NCBI GenBank assembly: GCA_045652125.1
Contig: JAZRTT010000018.1
Location: 1 to 52,905, forward strand
From: Avoscillospira sp045652125
GTDB lineage: Bacteria > Bacillota > Clostridia > Oscillospirales > Oscillospiraceae
DNA: 52,905 bases
Direction: 5' to 3'
In this document: in pieces, positions 52,714-52,905 of the stretch
How the letters are laid out: every line of letters starts with the position of its first letter
Numbering within the stretch: the stretch's first letter is position 1
The notes under the pieces: generated by a model
The model's input: only the letters and a program-made list of their open reading frames with translations
Told to the model about the DNA's origin: nothing
Databases searched by the model: none
Position numbers and translations under genes: made by a program

Positions 52714-52784
52714 TGCCAATTTCTCATTGGGACCACTACAAATTGTGGTTGGAAAAAAAGTTGAAAAAAAGGCGAAAAAAGCAG

Positions 52785-52888
52785 TTGACAAGGGGGAGGA
52801 TCGTTGGTATTATATGCAGGCTCACCCGTTTTCGGGGAGTCGGGACACAGAAAAAAACCTCAAAAAGAAATGAAAAAAGTTCTTGACA
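52785..52888 (+). promoter_or_regulatory. tandem strong promoters running off the right edge
   Basis: P1: TTGACA (52785-52790), 17 nt, TATTAT (52808-52813). P2: TTGACA (52883-52888), whose -10 would lie just outside the window. Both have A-tracts upstream like UP elements. This is the layout of rRNA operon promoters. The 70 bp after the LysM gene stop contains two small hairpins without T runs. Confidence 0.65.
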
Positions 52889-52905
52889 GAGGAATTTGTC
52901 TGTGA

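Overview
The window is a bacterial chromosome segment centred on the replication origin of an anaerobic, low-GC Gram-positive-type (Firmicutes/Clostridia) organism with fairly GC-rich coding sequence. The evidence is the dnaA-dnaN-S4-recF-remB-gyrB-gyrA order, Soj/Spo0J plus a Noc-like ParB, two perfect parS sites, a T-box, a B. subtilis-type LexA box, strong AGGAGG ribosome sites, frequent TTG/GTG starts, an SLH surface protein and a SleL/YaaH-like LysM-GH18 protein suggesting spore formation. An Oscillospirales gut lineage is my best guess, but no rRNA is present to test it.

Layout, left to right. 1-3.0 kb: the end of an SDR oxidoreductase gene, an FAD oxidoreductase, a cytidylate-kinase-like protein and a TtcA-like tRNA thiolase. 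3.1-4.2 kb: rplM-rpsI. 4.3-7.7 kb: hisS-aspS behind a T-box. 7.8-9.0 kb: minD and a methylglyoxal-synthase-like gene with a changed active site. 9.2-12.1 kb: a large SLH surface protein. 12.3-13.1 kb: noc-like. 13.2-21.8 kb: a leftward aromatic operon (aroF-tyrA-aroB-aroA-aroC-pheA-aroE/K-aroQ) carrying the whole shikimate pathway and the Phe and Tyr branches, preceded by a Tyr/Phe-rich leader peptide with attenuator hairpins. 21.8-22.1 kb: a DtxR/MntR-type regulator. 22.4-32.1 kb: a rightward run of a U32 protein, maf, mreC, mreD, PBP2, a DUF559 gene inside a small mobile element, lepA and hemW. 32.2-41.7 kb: rnhA, gyrA, gyrB, remB, recF, S4 protein, dnaN, oriC and dnaA, all leftward. 41.8-48.4 kb: cysK, mscL, serS, a coiled-coil membrane protein, parB, parA, lexA and a radical SAM protein, all leftward. 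48.5-52.9 kb: an RlmD-like methyltransferase, a small XRE regulator, a SLOG-fold protein, an acetyltransferase, the LysM-GH18 protein and strong promoters running off the right edge.

The most interesting items are: (1) the aromatic operon leader, where a 17-residue peptide with four Tyr and three Phe is followed by three mutually exclusive hairpins; (2) a 461-bp element with perfect 20-bp terminal inverted repeats that encodes a DUF559 nuclease-like protein, and five shorter relatives, all placed at gene 3' ends; (3) an origin with a readable DnaA-box/DnaA-trio unit; (4) the MGS-like protein lacking the catalytic Asp; (5) a parS site lying between the ribosome site and start codon of the rlmD-like gene. 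I found no CRISPR array, tRNA, rRNA gene or prophage.
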